From assembly GCA_900552395.1 (NCBI GenBank), contig URZJ01000105.1, forward strand, positions 1 to 6,459: a DNA stretch of 6,459 nt, in the 5' to 3' direction. A program made the position numbers and the translations under genes. Source of the DNA: an uncultured Collinsella sp. (GTDB lineage Bacteria > Actinomycetota > Coriobacteriia > Coriobacteriales > Coriobacteriaceae). The notes under the pieces are model-generated. The model was given only the letters and a program-made list of their open reading frames with translations. It was not told the origin of the DNA and did no database searches. Below, in pieces: positions 5,727 to 6,459 of this stretch (position 1 is its first letter; each line of letters begins with the position of its first letter).

Positions 5727-6410
5727 ATGAAAGCACTTCCGTTTCCCTGCATCCGCCCGGCTCAGGACCGTGTGCTCGAGGCGCTGCCTGCGATGGGCGG
5801 TATCCTGAGCGGCAACGACGCCCTGCGCGGCGCCATTGCTGACGGCCTAATGCTCAAGGATCCAGGCGCGGCGTATTACGTGTACGAATGCTCGGGTGAG
5901 CCGGGTCGCGTGACGGGCGTCGTGGCGATTTGCCCGACGAGGGTACTTGCGGGCGGCAAGGGCGATGCCAGCGCTGACGTGGCCGCCGCTGCGCACGCGA
6001 TCGCCGAACTCAAAGTTCAGCCCCGCCCCGTCTCGCTCGCCTACGAAGCCTCGCCCGTCATGGATATCATCCTGGGCGCCGCCAAAGAGGGCGCATCGCT
6101 CTACGCCGTCACCGACCCCGCGGGCATTACGCACCGCGCGTGGGAGGTCAAGCGCGAGGACGCCGTCGGGGCCATCCGCGCTATGCTCGACCAAGCACCG
6201 GAGCCGGCACTGGCCGACGACCCCGCCTCCGCCGCCGCTCTGACCGGGGCGTCGCAGCTGCTGGCCGATGAGGCCCGTGCCGCCGGAACGTACACCGGCA
6301 AGGAGCCGTTCAACTTTACCGTTGCCGTGCTCTTCCCCGCCGCGCAGGTCAGCGGCGCCGCGCCGCAGGTTCCGACGGGTCTGCTCACTCACCAGATTGC
6401 ACGATACTAG
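5727..6410 (+). CDS. Shortened DUF1015 (COG4198)-like protein, function unknown
   Basis: I place this 227-aa protein in the DUF1015 family by motif order. PFPCIRP (5-11) and LEALP (17-21) match the family's N-terminal 'F..iRP...aa.LPYDV'. DPGAAYYVYE (45-54) and GRVTGVVAI (60-68) match the 'YiY....g....G' strand. PRPVSLAYEASPVMDIIL (99-116) and DPAGITHRAWEV (130-141) match 'GP..l.Y' and 'G..H.vW.v'. PFNFTVAVLFPAAQV (194-208) matches the segment after the family's ADGHHR site. The PYDV, KHE..R..KE.DR and ADGHHR signatures are lost; LADDPASAA stands where ADGHHR should be. Full members have about 400 aa, so the C-terminal half is missing too. No frameshift is visible, so it looks evolved short rather than broken. 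AGGA at 5717-5720, 6 nt before the ATG, supports the start. DUF1015 genes often neighbour serA, hinting at a serine-linked role; biochemistry is unknown. The frame closes at TAG 6408-6410. Confidence 0.65.
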   Translation: MKALPFPCIRPAQDRVLEALPAMGGILSGNDALRGAIADGLMLKDPGAAYYVYECSGEPGRVTGVVAICPTRVLAGGKGDASADVAAAAHAIAELKVQPRPVSLAYEASPVMDIILGAAKEGASLYAVTDPAGITHRAWEVKREDAVGAIRAMLDQAPEPALADDPASAAALTGASQLLADEARAAGTYTGKEPFNFTVAVLFPAAQVSGAAPQVPTGLLTHQIARY

Positions 6411-6459
6411 CAGGGCTTAAACGCTTAGCGCAAAGACTCGGCAGTCCAACAAACGAAGG
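6411..6459 (+). other. 3' intergenic tail of the window
   Basis: No terminator is visible after the DUF1015-like gene. The window ends in ACGAAGG, which could be the ribosome binding site of a gene starting just beyond the edge. If so, the peptidase/DUF1015-like transcript may continue. Confidence 0.2.

Noticed and set aside
5847..6392. Minus-strand open frame opposite the DUF1015-like gene
   Set aside because: Gly/Arg-rich shadow with no start signal; the plus-strand frame has a ribosome binding site and family motifs.
1..6459. CRISPR arrays, tRNA or rRNA genes, insertion sequences
   Set aside because: No regularly spaced repeats, tRNA-like cloverleaf, rRNA sequence, transposase motif or terminal inverted repeat was seen.

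Overview
This is a GC-rich bacterial window with AGGA/AGGAGG-type ribosome binding sites. The organism is probably a gut actinobacterium of the class Coriobacteriia, with Collinsella the most likely genus. That guess rests on codon style and on a lineage-typical endonuclease-fold protein on the minus strand; it is inference, not a database match.

Layout. (1) 1-329: 3' end of a membrane-transporter gene whose visible part is TrkA-C/RCK_C-type regulatory domain. (2) 330-555: intergenic, with a start-less coding-like frame and a possible extended -10 promoter. (3) 556-2916: serC and serA, the first two steps of serine synthesis in reverse order, 72 bp apart. They are closed by a very strong intrinsic terminator with a 13-bp perfect stem (2956-2993). 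(4) 2994-3262: an AT-rich patch (about 40% GC by hand count over 3001-3240) with several small hairpins and a start-less 65-codon minus-strand frame. (5) 3263-4312, minus strand: a protein of about 349 aa that looks like a Vsr/DUF559-type PD-(D/E)XK nuclease-fold protein with an N-terminal region resembling AbiEi/DUF559 proteins. (6) 4313-4466: divergent intergenic region with a 12-bp palindrome and a repeated ACGGTAAA element. (7) 4467-6410, plus strand: an M20-family metallopeptidase and, 39 bp downstream, a 227-aa protein that resembles a stripped-down DUF1015 (COG4198) protein.

How the genes relate. SerA oxidises 3-phosphoglycerate and SerC transaminates the product to phosphoserine. Serine-binding residues are visible in the SerA ACT domain, which suggests feedback inhibition. 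No recognisable phosphoserine phosphatase is present. DUF1015 proteins are often encoded next to serA, so finding a shortened one about 2.8 kb downstream suggests an ancestral serC-serA-DUF1015 neighbourhood, now split by an AT-rich patch, an accessory nuclease-like gene and a peptidase gene. The DUF1015-like protein has lost the family's signature motifs, so it may be a pseudoenzyme. It is the most interesting item together with the minus-strand nuclease-like protein.
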